Origin: Lucifuga dentata
Lineage: Eukaryota; Chordata; Actinopteri; Ophidiiformes; Bythitidae
DNA length: 64,000 nt
Assembly (NCBI GenBank): GCA_014773175.1
Contig: VXCM01000159.1
Span: 186,001-250,000, forward strand
Direction of reading: 5' to 3'
Made by a program: the position numbers and the translations under genes
The notes under the pieces: generated by a model
What the model saw: the letters and a program-made list of their open reading frames with translations, nothing else
Told to the model about the DNA's origin: nothing
Database searches by the model: none
Shown: positions 47,560 to 61,528 of the stretch, piece after piece
Layout: every line of letters begins with the position of its first letter
Numbering within the stretch: position 1 is the first letter of the stretch

Positions 47560-50500
47560 ACTGTATCTACACTCTTTTCTCACTTTCTCATTCACACTCT
47601 CACTGCCTCACTCCCACACACTTTCACATTTTGAAAGCAAAGAAGTCAGCTACCTCAACCCTGCTGGTCAGAGTTACATGTTAGATTCCTGACCTGTCTA
47701 TGGGGGGACATGGTGGCCTCTCTCTTCTGGCCCTGCTGTGACCTCAGGATCTAAATGTGAATGAATACTTTGTGTCTCCATGGGGCTAAGGGCAGGAGGA
47801 GAAGGGGATGGAGCAGAGGAGGAGGTGCAGGAGATGGAGGAGGGGTAAGAGGTTAGGGCAGCTAATAGTGAAAAAACTTTAAACGGCAAGTTAATCACAA
47901 ACAGCAGTGATAGCTCACACTGCCTTAGAACAATGTCTCTGCACCCCTTTCTTCATACTCCGCCATTCTCCCAGTGGTGCCTGCTCATCAAAAAAGCCCC
48001 ATAGGTCCTCCAAGCTACACTTAATCTGATCCAGCTTACTTTTCAAAGTACTGGCCATTTTAGTGGACATTCACTGCATTAAAGTCACTAAGAGTCACAC
48101 AAAGAGTAAGAATTGTTTTCTGTGTATGTTAAATAAAAATAATAAACATGCTACTGTGATGCCTTGTCACAGGATATCGTAAGTGATTTAACTCTTGTTC
48201 TATGCTATTCTCCCTCACTATTAAACAGAGAGTAGATAAGGAACATTTAGTGCATGCTAATAGTATCAAATATTTCCCTTCCAGTGTTATCTCATGGGAA
48301 ATGATACTAATTAGAAATATTTCTTGTGATAATGGTATGTTTAGACATATTACAAATAAAGGAGATAAAGCGAGTGTCGCTCTAGTTCTTTCCTCTTTAT
48401 GCTTTTCTTGAGTGATGAAGGAGAGGAGGATCTAGGTTAATGTGGCTACACATGGAGTGAGCATTCAGGGACTGCTCACTCTTCTGCCCCAGCTGACACA
48501 CACAAATACGCACACACACACATGCACATGCATGCACCACACATACTGAGACTTAGACAACTGAGACTTTCTTGGATGTCCACGATGATGGCCCTTCACT
48601 AACACACATTATTCTCACAATGGAAGTTGCAGGCTGTACTTTTCCCTGCTAGGACAGTGGGCTAAAAGCCTGGATGGGGGGCAAAACCATCACTGGGAAT
48701 TGCTCTTCCATCTACTCTGCCTGAGGGACATTGTCCAGCACAAAGAGTCACTCTCTGTCTCTGCCACCCCCACCATGCAGTTATGCTTATCATCTTCCAC
48801 TGTTGCCTCCTCTTAAATTAACCTCCTTTTATTAATGCTGCTTTTTTCTTTTTCCTCCGGCTCACACTGTAAAGCCTTCACCTATTTGCAGCTATTCAAA
48901 AGGACCAAACAGAATTGGGGTGAGGTGAGGGAGAGGGGGGTGGCTGAAGGGGTGTCTGAAAAAAGCATCGCTGCTGTCATGAAGGGCAATCACATCAACT
49001 CTGAAATATTCACCAGTGGGTTGGAAAATGTGATGGTACAGTTATGACAGGCGAACAGGCAACTCCCCCACTCTAGCCCACAGTCCCCTGTCCCTGTCTC
49101 CATCAGGGTGGAAGCGTGGTGGACACTCTGAATATGTATAACCCGGAAAATGTATTGATTTTTCGTTTGGCAAAAAAGGGACACAAAAATCACATAACCT
49201 GAAACTGTCACAGCTCTTTTGTTCATAGCTCATCTCTCCTGATGTTTGGCTTTTGCCACAAACTCTCTTTAATTACCAGGTACAGCGAGCTTCAGAGCCT
49301 TTCTCCACAGAGACACAGCCACATACCAGCCTGCTGGGCTTAACAAGACAGCCCACATCTATTATATATGACATACACCCAGCAGCTTTTGTTTCATATC
49401 TGACTAATAAGCGTACTGAATATGACTATACCCACAGTTTGTTTTGTTATTATACACATCATATACTGCAAAAAAGCTTTCTTGAAGAAGACTTTGAAAA
49501 TTAAAAATAAAATATTAGCACTTTTATATTAAAAGGTAATGCTGGTTAGTCCCGGGTTTCATTTGATGTGCTTTTCTGAAACAGTTCTGCTTAACATGAA
49601 ATTCAATTATCGATCTAACTTTTCCAAGCTAACAGGCGGATGTATGTATGTTTGTTTGTGTGCTTGCACACACGTGTGTGTGTGTGTCCATTAACAGGTA
49701 CTTATCTGTTTATCTCTCGTTTTAGGCACTGCAGCTCAGTACAGTGGACTGTCTGAAAAAGATCTCTGCCTGTCGATTTATCGAATGCACCATTTGCATA
49801 TCTTTGTAGTGCATCCATCTGCCTGTGGACTGTTCTGTGGAGGTATTAGCTCAGAAAATCAATGTTGCTGTGGCTGGATGTATGTAGCGCCTAACTCAGC
49901 ACGTGTTTGGAGTCCAACTCACAGTTCCAACACGGTCCCATTTACATGAGCCCTACTGGTCGAGGCATTCCTGCTGGTTTTTCAATCTATGTAAACACAG
50001 AGAACACAAACATAATTCCCAGCATGCCCTTCCAGAATGGGCTGGTTTGCCATCCTCCTTGATGGTCGTCCTGCCTTGCCATCTCTATCTACAGCCCTGG
50101 GCTTGACAAGCTGCTTGTTTATTTAAGCGTACACCCAGATAAAACAGAATCCAACAGGGTTATGAATACCAATGTTGCTGATCAATTTTATTTATCATAT
50201 AAAATATAGGGATCATTGATGTGTTTTTGCACTCAAAGACTCCCTGCTTGCTGAGATCTGATATGTAGCACACAGTTGAGAGAAAGATGGTCTTCTGCTA
50301 TTTTATTCTGTTATATTGTTATTTGTGGCAAAGTTTTCACATAAGTGAAAATAAACTTCATACAGCTGTCCACTTATGCACGTGGACAATATATGCAGGA
50401 CCCATAATATAGATATGTATTTTCTAGCGGAGACTGGAGCATATACACTGCACAACTTTTAACAGCCCTGCCCAGCTGCTCAAAGCTAGTTGCTAAAGAA

Positions 50501-53500
50501 ATCCAATGATTACACTGCACAGGCACTTTAAAACATCCACAAGAGTGCTACCATTTATTGGAAAAAGCTCTCCTACCTCCATCCATTCAGTTTCTAATAC
50601 AAATCAAACATGGGAGCTTTCTTTCACCATTTGTCTTTCTTTCTGTTCCTCTTTGCATAGCCCATCCATTACTTTCACATGAAATATGAAAAGGCAATAT
50701 CCTCTCTGTGTTTGTACTGAAGCGTAATGCGATTGTGTTGTCATTTATAGGAAATAATCGCAAACCTCTCTTTCATTTTCCAGTTCAAATAACCATGAAA
50801 AATTAGCCTTCAATGTCAGGGAGGACAACAAAAGGATGCACACAGACTATTGCTTCACCACCGCGCTTGACATTTCTCCTTAATAGGAAAACGTTGGTTG
50901 TTTTTATCTTTCTTTTTCAATCTTTTTTCCTTTTCTAACCTCATTTCTTCCTAATTAAAAGTTCTGCACACAGATCTTTGTAAATCTTTCATGGGTCTTT
51001 ATTCAGTTTGGAGGGCCTGTATGATAGGGAGGGTTAGAGGGTTACAACATTCTAGTCCCACACTGCACCCTGCTCATTAACACCCCTACTCCTGTTTGCT
51101 AATGGCTACTACTGGAGGAAGATGTCGCCAGACAACCACTACGGGGCCTAGGTCTCCGTGACTACCGTCCAGCAGCCTGACAGATAAATAATTCAAGACC
51201 TATCAGACTCCCTGGCAGCAGAGCAGTCCCAAAAACATACACTTAGGACACAGCTTGTAAAAGCCTTCCTAGCTGATCAGCAATAAGACCTTACAAATGA
51301 TGTACAGCCAGATGTCTGCATAAGATCCCACACAATTAGCCTTAGCAGTAGTCAGAGGATCCTTTTAATTTAGGGAATTCTTTATTTTCAATGTGAGCCA
51401 CAAAGTAATGGCAATTGGATTGTTTTCTGTATTACTGCCATTAAAGGCTTAATAGGTAGGTTGTTTTCCACTGTAATTATGTATAAAATAATCAACTCGC
51501 TTTGCAGTGCAATTATTGGAGATACATTTAACCAAGTTTATTTTGTACTCGCAGCACTAGGTATACAGAACAAGAATAGAATCATTACTATAAGATGAAT
51601 AGCTAAGCAGAGTTTGGCATGAAGTACATCAAAAATACCCCATGTTATTTTAGATTGTAAGACAGAAAGTCTCTAATGATCACCTAATGAATGTTAATAA
51701 TAAACCCTTCATGTTTTCATATGAGATCATAGAGCAAGATAAGTAAATAGTTCCATGAGAAGTTATTTCACAATCCAAACTCAAATCCGAATAACACATT
51801 TACTCTTCCATGACTGACATGATACAAAATGCCACTGAGAAGCTACAAGCCCTCAAAGACAGAGCTTATAGCACAAGTCACCACTTTTCTCTGGATGATA
51901 ATGTGTTTCATATGTACACACAAGTTTGTACTGACTTCTGCTCTCCACTCTTTGGATTGAAGAGAGGTTAAATGAAAGGTAGATAACAAAACTTGATATC
52001 TAGAACTAGATAAATAGATCAAAACTAGATTTCTATCCAAAGGAAGTGCTGGTACTCCTCTTGGTTTTCCTTAGACTGCATTTGGTCCTATTTTACATAT
52101 TTCTAAAACAGGATTTCATCTGGCATTGTACCTTGTGATGCATATAATGAGATTTCCTCTCAAAAGGCTAATGAAAAAGACTCATCTCATGCAATTAGCT
52201 GCTCCCTTATTCACTTCCTGTAACATATTAATTTATTATCACATAATTCTGGCAACATTATTTATTTATTTGATTATGTGCACACCTTACTGCCTTAATT
52301 ACAAAATAGAGTTGGAGCCAAAAGATGGGATGCAATGCTCCCAGTAAACTATCAGTTGGTCTAGCTACCCTTCTCATCTCAGCGGTATATCAAGCAAGCC
52401 TCATACCAGCCTATGTCAATGCAAACATGATCAGTACACCAAATTGCTTTAGGCTTTCAATTTTACTTGGGATTCAAAAATACCTCAGAATGACAGCTGA
52501 CAGAATAGGCCTACACAGTTCACCGTTCATGAACTCTCCTCTTTTATTATGACAGTTTATCAAAGGACTGAGGATCCAACACTTTCTGTGTAGTGTTCAG
52601 TGTAGCGTACCACCATGGAGTGAGTCAAATGTGCCAATGGCTATATCTCATTTACATTCAAAATGCAAATTCTGATCACAATTCGACTGTTGATTTTTGT
52701 AAGACAGATCTTAACAACACCTTAAAACCCACGTTTTGACACTGACATCAAATACTGTCACTTTTGCAGCTGTTAATCAGAGTGGGACTTCATATACTAT
52801 TTAAAGGCAAAGCACTTGTGCATTACATGAGATGGTACATAAGCAAACATAGCTCTGTCTGCTCTTCATGAACATATCATAATACAGTGAAAGTGGGCTG
52901 AAAGCTCCTAGAGGGATGGAACTTGGCTGCCTGCTGTGCTGCTCTCTAGAGGAAGAGACTTGGAGTGATTACAGTCAAACACTGCTACTCAGTTATCTTT
53001 GGCTCAGCCACAGGAGAGGGAGACAGCAAAGGAAAAAAATAGAACTGATGATGTGGCCAAAACATGGGCCAGTTCTAAAATGACCAAAATGACTAGTATG
53101 TCTGATAATGTTCAAGTAGAATATAGCTCATACTTTAAAAAAAATTAAAAAAAAATAAACACCTCACCCACTGACATTAATTGAGACAATCACATCTTCA
53201 GAATGAGAACCAAGCACAAAATGAGTCAGCAAGACTGACTGATGTCCACAGGTTAATCAGCTTTATTGTCTACTAGATATCTACAGCCTAAAGTACACCC
53301 CTCACAACCACTGTCAAGAACAGCTCTGTTGGGAAAGTGATATTATTAAAGAGCCATTCCAAATGCCCTTGGATTCTGAAGTGGAGGCCAATTAAATGGC
53401 TTTGCAGCATCCATTTTGTGCCGAGAGAACAGGTATGAGCGGGGGGGAGGGGACAGATTTGATGGCAGCTGTGAGGAGAGGAGAGCATAATGGCAGGAAT

Positions 53501-55539
53501 GATACCTGTTTGGCTCATCAGCACTCTGCTAAATATATTTTTAATTTATGCAGTTTTATGGAACACTGTGATGTTACAACGTCACATATTTTAATGTAAC
53601 ATTACAGGAAAATGTTAATGGTCCCTGGGTCACATCTGCAGCATTCATGAAATGTAAGGTTGTACTGCTTGCGTATGTGAATTTTTGTCTACCCTCCTCC
53701 TCCTTGGTTTAGTGCTGACTGTGCATATAGGCATGGAAATGAGGAGGTTGGTCAGAATTGTTGAGTCCCTAGCCTCTATAAGGCATGGTCTGGGATTAAC
53801 AACCCCTGCCCTACTGAGACCAAGCTGGCTGCTAAATTGGTGCTGTGTTACACCACATCTCCACTTTCTGTTGTATGCATGGCTGTGGTTGTTAGCGCTG
53901 CTGTTGTTTTTATAATGGGTGCTGTTATTGCCCCTGCTGCAGAAGATGCTTCTCACTCATTAGCCAGAGGTTGGAGACAGTTAGGGGTGAGAGCCCAATA
54001 AGGTACAGAATTAATTATTCATCTCAGTGGAGGGTGTTTGGGTACTGCTATGGGAGGATAAAGCAGGGACTCTAACTAGCAGAGGTCTGCCTCTGGAGGA
54101 CTGCTGGAATAAACAATTGAAAAAGTGTTATGCAGTGGGTGTCAGTTACCAGGAGAAAGCAAACACTAATCACCAAAGTAATCATTAAAACAAGCTGTCC
54201 ACAATATATGGCTCTCTGTGGATTCGCAATTCTGATCCAACGTCCTAAAACTCCTTCATGTCCTCAGTCTTGCCTCAGCTTCTGGCTCTTGAATAAGCCC
54301 AGACACAGCCCCTCCCCTCCATCCAACCATAGCTTCTCCATACTCCAGCCAGGACCAGTGGCCTCCTGAGAAGGCTGTGATAAGAATTCATTTCTTCCTA
54401 TTATGTGCTCTTGTCCACTGCCTCAGTTCATCAGTTCAGTGCAACCAAGTCAATGAAAGGGCCTGTAATGAAGCAATCAGATGCAGCCTGGTTCTCTGGA
54501 CCCAGCACTCCATTCCCAGCCCCCAGACCCTAGCTCCCAGTGCAGGGTGTGGGCAGAAGTGGGGGCTGTGATGGGGGAAGAGTGGACAGACTACACACAG
54601 GCATTAATTCAAGATCTTGCCTTTCATAGACTGGAAGATAAGCTGCTTTCACGTGTGCTTCAACTCCTGGTCTACTGTCTCCTGTGGATTCAGAGAATCA
54701 TTCAGGTTTAGAAAGCTCCACCATTTCAACCAGGCCTCAATATTACCACTACACCAGCCCATAGAATCTGTTGGGATTCTATGGGATTCTATACGTAGGT
54801 TACAAGTGGTGGTGGTTTGATGGAGCTCTCTTTCTTCATCTCCCTCTTTCTGTATTTAACCTTTTCACTACATTGTCTCCATTGTCATCTCTCTCTTTCT
54901 TCTGTCTCCACTTCTCTTACATCTCTCAAACATGTGGAAACCATTACAGGGAGTTTGGGGGAGGAATGTACGTGTTGAATCCTAATCACTGCCTTAAAGT
55001 AGAGGATTCTGGGTCTTCTTTGTCTTGTAAGGCTGTGAAAGTTTCATCTCAAATTAAAAAGGACTTTTTTTGATCTACCTAATATTGTTTTCTCTCCCTT
55101 CGGGGGCTAGAAATGGTTGACGTTATCTTTGATCAACCTCCTTTCTTTATCCTTTCTCACACACATACACAAACACACATGGCTGTAGAATTTTATGGTC
55201 TGTGTTATGGAGTGGTCAGGGTTCAAAGCTAGGGTGCCAAGGGCATAGGAAACTGAGAACATCAAATAATGCTCCTACTACATAAAATTGTGCATCAAGT
55301 GGTCCAGTTGCCATTACTAACAGACTAAATAGAGACATCAATTAAAATATTAGGGTGGGATTGCCCAGATCTCATGTTTCCCCTTCCTCTGCTCTTTCTC
55401 TGCCCCCTTTTCCACCCTCCACAGTTCACTTTCTGCCAGCTTTGGCAGAAGGACCCTGCGGTTGGATTCTACCTGACAAGAGCTCCTTAACAAGCAGCAG
55501 TCATTAACCTCTGGAGCAGGCAGCTGCCATGTGATGTAG

Positions 55540-55690
55540 TGCACTAGGCCTGCTGCAGAAGGGCCCTATTGATCCCAGACATACTTGGTGCCTTCCTGGA
55601 TGTTTATAATCAATATGCAAATGGCCCGCGGCATTGATTCAATATTAATTTTCAATTAGGGAATTCTCAGGGGGTCCTGAGGGGTCAATA
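55540..55690. promoter_or_regulatory. candidate enhancer-like element with POU octamer
   Basis: Within about 150 bp are a perfect octamer ATGCAAAT (55615-55622), ATTAATTTTCAATTAGG about 20 bp further on, and a locally GC-rich GGCCCGCGGC. The stretch is free of simple repeats. The mix of POU and homeodomain-type cores suggests a developmental enhancer; this is inference only. Confidence 0.3.
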
Positions 55691-56730
55691 CAGAACCATT
55701 CAGAGCAAAGGCTTGAGCAAGTTGCAGGCATTGACATTCCTCTACCCAAGACAACTTACTTACTGTTTATTTAGCCTGCCCTGCTGTAAGTCCCGATTAA
55801 GGCTTCAGATAATAGGCGGAGAGACAGATGGGCTTTCTGCACTTCTGCAGCACCCATTACATGAACTGGATTTTGGTGTAAAGGTCTTGTCGCATCTAAT
55901 AAGTCGTCATCTCACACATAGCTCTGCTTGTTATTTTTGTTTAGCCTGTTTAAAGAATACTTAAAGTGTATGAATAAACAAACAGTTCATTTACCTTTAT
56001 TTGCCTGTTTCCACAACAGCTTTCTCTTCCATAAATATGTGTATGTATGTGTGTATACATGCACTATACTGTTCACACAGGTGTTAACTGTTAAACATAT
56101 AACTCATACATTTAATTGTCACACAGTTTACAAAAGTAAACACATTTTCAAAGAAGTTCCCACTATTTATTGGAAGAAAAAAAAAACTGCTGTTATCATG
56201 TAATGCTCAATGATAATGAAAAATATTTCCTGTAAATGCTGAAAGGAAGACATGAAGGGAAGAGCCACAACAAGCACAGTGACAAAGTGACTATTATTTA
56301 CTACATGATATTGTTTTTAAAGTCAGACTTAAAGTTCTAAATGAGATTTACCAGCTGTCACATTAGCTTGTTCCTTAAAATCTTGCAATAAAATGCAGGT
56401 AACCCCACTCTTTACATCAGATGAATGTGGAACGAATGAAAATGTTGAGCAATGAGTGAGATAATGGATTCCAGGTAATACAAATCCTGCTCTTCAATAT
56501 AAAAACAATAGTATTGATTTATAAGCCTGCTATATTTCCTGTACAGCCAGTGTGTCTATCAGAGGCCACTTAATTGAGAGCTGTGGTTTGTTACTTGGCT
56601 TGGACTCTCCGGCTCATTCTTGGGTGCAGCTGTCAAGACATCCAAGCTTTTGTGACTGTGAACGCCAACTACAGACATTATTCACCACATAAACTACACT
56701 GTGCATAACGAGTGCACTTACATGTGTAAT

Positions 56731-56770
56731 ACCAACAACAACAACAACATAATAACAATAACAACAACAA

Positions 56771-56819
<49 letters not shown>
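56731..56819. repeat. (AAC)n-(AAT)n compound microsatellite
   Basis: AAC-rich units (56731-56770) are followed by about 16 perfect AAT units. Confidence 0.95.
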
Positions 56820-57210
56820 TAAAAAAAGGATCAGAAGTTGTTGCCCAAAACATAAAATAGTTTTTTTCCATTGGTATCATGTGGCTGAACTCTTTATGTT
56901 TGTTGCCTGAACAGCAAAGGATCTTTGAAACCTAACCACCAAATTTAGTTTCTCTAGAATGTATAGTCTGAGAAACAAATAACTTTTAAGAAGAAGAAGA
57001 AGAAGAAAATGATGGAGAAAACAGGTTGAGGAGAAGATGGAGAAGATGAGATGGAGGTAAAAAGAGGAGAAAAGGAGGAGGACAAGATGGAGAGAAAGGA
57101 GAAAAAAGAAAAACATTCAAACAAAAACAATTGCAGCTCCACAGGCTTGAACCCTGGCAATGGAAATTCCATTATTACCTCTGAACAAAGGCAAATATGA
57201 ATAATGATTC

Positions 57211-57238
<28 letters not shown>
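57211..57238. repeat. 28-nt poly-T run
   Basis: Homopolymer in the large intron, followed by ACAG. Confidence 0.95.
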
Positions 57239-57241
<3 letters not shown>

Positions 57242-57289
57242 GTTTTGATACCAATCACTTCCCAATAGCATTTCTTCTATACTGTGAAT

Positions 57290-57560
57290 AAATTGGGCCA
57301 AAATGCTGCCTTACAGCCACATTAACTCACACCAGTGAAGAGGCCGGATGAGAAAATTGCTAAGAGTATAGCAAAGATAACCTGGTTGGACTATTTGCTG
57401 CACTTTCCTGTAGAGATACACTGCCTGAGGTAATTGGTTTAAGGATAACATTAATTACCACATTGCTCATTAATGGATGAAGCCTTTATTGGTTCCATTG
57501 ATCAGCAGGACCTGTTAGCCATCATCCTAAGCAATGGTGGATGTAACAAGCTTACATATT
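57290..57560. promoter_or_regulatory. candidate conserved intronic element
   Basis: A repeat-free stretch next to a poly-T run contains GGTAATTGG, ACATTAATTACC and CTCATTAATGG within about 60 bp (57430-57476), all homeodomain-type cores. Possible enhancer inside the large zfhx3 intron; weak evidence. Confidence 0.25.
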
Positions 57561-60500
57561 GGCATATCAATTAATGCAATCAATTCCTGTCTCGCAGTTG
57601 CCATTCCCCTTCACTCTCCCTGTCTACCCTGCCCCCTTCCAAACAGCCCCCTCTTTCTCCTCTACCATGTATCTGGGTGACCAGGACAAAAGGCATATGT
57701 CAAATCAAACATTATTAAGGCTATATCCTGCCTGTCCGTTAAATTTAGATTCTTAATTGTGGCTATTTTAGGGTGAAAGAGTAAAACCTTACCCTGATTG
57801 GCCACAGTGGAAGCATTACAAGGGATTTCAGGATCTTAAAGACAGGAGGTCTAACACATACAGTAAACACCATATTACTGAATGATAGCAAGTTCTGTGC
57901 CTACATGGTAACAGCTAACTGCATTGAGGCCTCTTCATTAAAGGTCTAATCAGCATTTTTGATCACAGAAATTTGAAATATATTCACATGCATAATTAAA
58001 GAATTTGACTTACAGTTTTTTTTAAACTTTGTATGTTTCTCAAATGAACATTATGCCAAGGTATAAGATTCATTAATGATTACTCAAGAAAAAAGACCTG
58101 CTTTGTGTCAGAAAAAGTCATTGGTTACTGTTGGAATTGTCACAGGTGTTCCAAGGGGGAGACCAAATTTAAATGCAAGGGCCCGGTATAACATGGTGAA
58201 GTGGGTAGAACATAAGGAATGAATGACGGAGCAGGGTAATGATAACTGAGAGCACACCATGACAAAGTGGAAGGATTTACTGCTGGGCCCACAGCACTTC
58301 ATTTGCTTAATAACAGATCATTCTATAAGAAAGTAGCTGCTGCAAGGGGGATATCACCCAACGAGGATGTCTCACTTGCAGAAATCCTATTTGAAGACAA
58401 CACCTTTTGAGCGCTCATCCTCCTCCACGCCTAAGACGATCAGCATGACAGGGCCCATTAATATGACGCCCTGTGTAACCTTGCTCTTTCTCCTTTTCTT
58501 TCAAACAGGAACAAAACTGATAACCAAAGAGGAGGGGCATTATGTTGTGACTGAGCATGTAAGGAGGGGTGGTATTCATTTTGAAATGATGTCTTATATA
58601 TTCCGCTGAGCCACCTGGAGCCACTTCTTAGCGAATGAGAGAAGTGCATGGAACGAGGGTGGGAAGAGTGTGCGTGTGTGTGTGAAATCATGTTGGGGCC
58701 AATACTGCACTCTGTGGTGACCATACCCAATACAAAGAGGTGACCTCATGCCTCTTGAGTCTTATTACAACACAAAGGCCTGTCTTTTAATGCCTGTGTT
58801 CACTCACTTTTGACTCCTAACTCACACACTCTTCATCATACCTGACAAAAATACTGCATATGAACACATACAAACACAGGCAAAATACGACGTTTGCCTC
58901 TAAGTCTGAAGTACATATCAAAGTCTAAATTCTCCTCTTAACTTTTTTCCAAACAACCTTGTGACACAAAGCTAAGCCAACTCCACCAGGAACAAAATTT
59001 ATTAATACTTATGTAAGTACAGATTATATTTTGATTGTAATTAATTCTTAAATGCCTTTATTCTGTGAAGATCACTAAAAGTGAGAGTAAGTGTTTTTTG
59101 GACAACATTACAGTGTATGTTGTGTGAGCGAGTAGCACAGGCAGTTAGTTGGACATCCCTCGCTTGCTCAATCCGGGACCTCCTGAAGGCCCCTGTCCCC
59201 TGAGCAACGCACAAGTGGGCTGAGCAATTAACAATTTCATGCTGATTGCCTGAAGCATGTTTTGCTATGCCATAAAGATAATAGCATGAAGGGTGCAGCA
59301 GCCCCCACTCCCCCTTCTTCGGTGTGCCTCCATTTCTTCCATTTCTCAATTCTCTCCTGTGTAATTCACATGTTGGAATGGCACGCTGCCTGCTTGCTTT
59401 ATTAAAGACACTCTCCTTGCTTAGAGGGTGCATTTAAGAAAAAAATATATAAAGATGACTCCCTGAAGAGTAAACAGGGATGATTATTAAAGGGAAGGAG
59501 AAAACTAGAGTCTTGGTCTCCCACTGGCTTCTTGATTTGAAAGTCTAATTTGGCAACTGCACACAACAGGCATGCAGGTAGACAAAACAAACAGGTTCCA
59601 TTTCCCCAGACAAACAGAGCATGCTCAGAGTGGCTGCTGGTGACAACCCTCATCTTCCTCATTCTCTTCTCCACCATGGTTTGACAGCAATATACTCTGA
59701 CCATGGAGCTCACCGCTGTGCAACAGCAAAATCTGTGCACTGCTAACCCTTCTACTTGTTTACCTGAGCATATAAGAGTGCACCAGACTGCAAGAACACA
59801 GCACATATTGTTCCCATCATTAACAATTATGTGTATGTACAGTAGCTGTGATAATCTGAAGCTACAGAAAGTGTTATTAACATTTGTCCATTAATAGAAA
59901 ACAAGCTTGGAATTATATTTATTTCAGATAGGTGACTCTTTATTTGCTAAGCATAATAATGGAATATTAACTAAGCTTGAAAAAAAATACTGGATTTTTA
60001 CATTTCTGTTTTTTTTTGTTGTCTCTTCAGATAATTAAATGAATTTTAGATGGAAAAACTGAAAGATCGTCTGACACACATCAAAGAAACAGTCTGCCAC
60101 CATTGCTAATGGGTGGACAACACCTCTAGTAGCACAAAGCCTAGTGAGTTCACATTACCCATACAGCATGAAGAAACCATGAGCTGCATCATTTGTGAGC
60201 TGAAATACTGTCTTGATACCACTAATGGTATTCCTATGTTAATGAATGCAGATTTTATTAATGCAGTGTCTTTGTGGATCATATTGGCATTGGGAACCCC
60301 CACCTCCCCCCCCAGTAGTATGCACTGCAGAGAGAAATTCATACACTCTGTTAGGAATTAAATTTAGGGAGGTGGTTCAGAATTATAATCCATCTCAGGT
60401 GTGTATTACACAGGGAGAAGGTTCCAAACACACACACACGTTTATTTCCCTTTGTCAGTTCCATTATAATGGCAAGTTTCCTCTGGATAAAATGTACATT

Positions 60501-61492
60501 TCTTTTTCTAAATATATTGCAGTGAAAAAGTAAGAGGTAAAATGAGTTTAAATTTTGACTAAAATATATGAATATATGACATTAAGTCTGACTGCAGCAT
60601 TATTAACACTCGTTCCCCAGGATCATTGCTTTCACGATATGAAAACAAACCCTCTAGACATACGGAAACAAATAGATGTAGAGCTGTGGACAAAGGGTTG
60701 CGGCACCAGCCCCCTCTGCCCTCTGGTCCCCCTCAGTGNCCCCCCCGACTGTGTGTGAAAGTCCAGCTGGCCCACTGACAGACTTGACACCTCAACTGAA
60801 CATTACTGCATTACAAGCCCCATATTGTTTATGATATGGGGCCTGTCATTAATTTGCTTTTTAAAGTGGCAAACACACACACAAACACACAACAATAAGG
60901 AGAAACATGCTTTTGTGTTAATTTATACTATACAATGTCACCCCCCCCCCCCNCAAACCCCAGACACACCAACAACACACTCTTATAAATTGCAGTCACA
61001 TCCCTCTGCTAGAAGGGGATGATAATTGCAGACGGCCAATAAATTACTACTGCCTCCACATCAATTATAAGCATCACGTCTGGCAATGAGGAAAATGAGA
61101 TCTTGTGACAAATTTCATGAGGCTTGGCTGCCCAGCAGCCTTTCTTAACATGCTACAGATAGCAATCCCTTATCTAGCCTCTGTAATGGGGAGCTACGGA
61201 TAGAGAGATGGAGCTGCAGCCATTTAATTAAAAAGCTGGGGGTAGGGGGTGGAGGGGTGTAATTCATTGTAAAGGCACAGGAAGGAGACAAAGCCTTTGT
61301 CTCCAATACATATTTTGCTCAATATTGTCACTCATCAGAGGCCAAGCTTGTATCTCCCTTGACAGCAATTCTAGAGATTTTCCCCCTTCTTTGCGCTCAT
61401 CTCTCCACTATTTTCTTCAGTTTTTCTGTCTCCTTTTCTTTCTTTTTATTTCCCAGGAGTCCACTGTTTTCTCCACTGGGACTACTCCAGCC

Positions 61493-61528
61493 TTTTTTTT
61501 TTTTTTTTTTNTTTTTTTTTTTTTTTTT
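61493..61528. repeat. poly-T run with an N gap
   Basis: T run interrupted by an N at 61511; its length is not reliable. Confidence 0.9.

Noticed and set aside
47424..47684. His/Thr-rich open frames over CA repeats (also 10411-10945 and 31481-31740)
   Set aside because: They are translations of CA/GT microsatellites.
47698..47898. Minus-strand segment with a good pyrimidine tract, an AG and a short frame ending near a GTCAGG donor
   Set aside because: The only open frame hits TAG just before the donor, and the other two frames stop early. No homology seen.
59041..59433. 130-codon minus-strand open frame
   Set aside because: No recognisable motif and no splice-compatible ends. A frame of this length can occur by chance in 64 kb.
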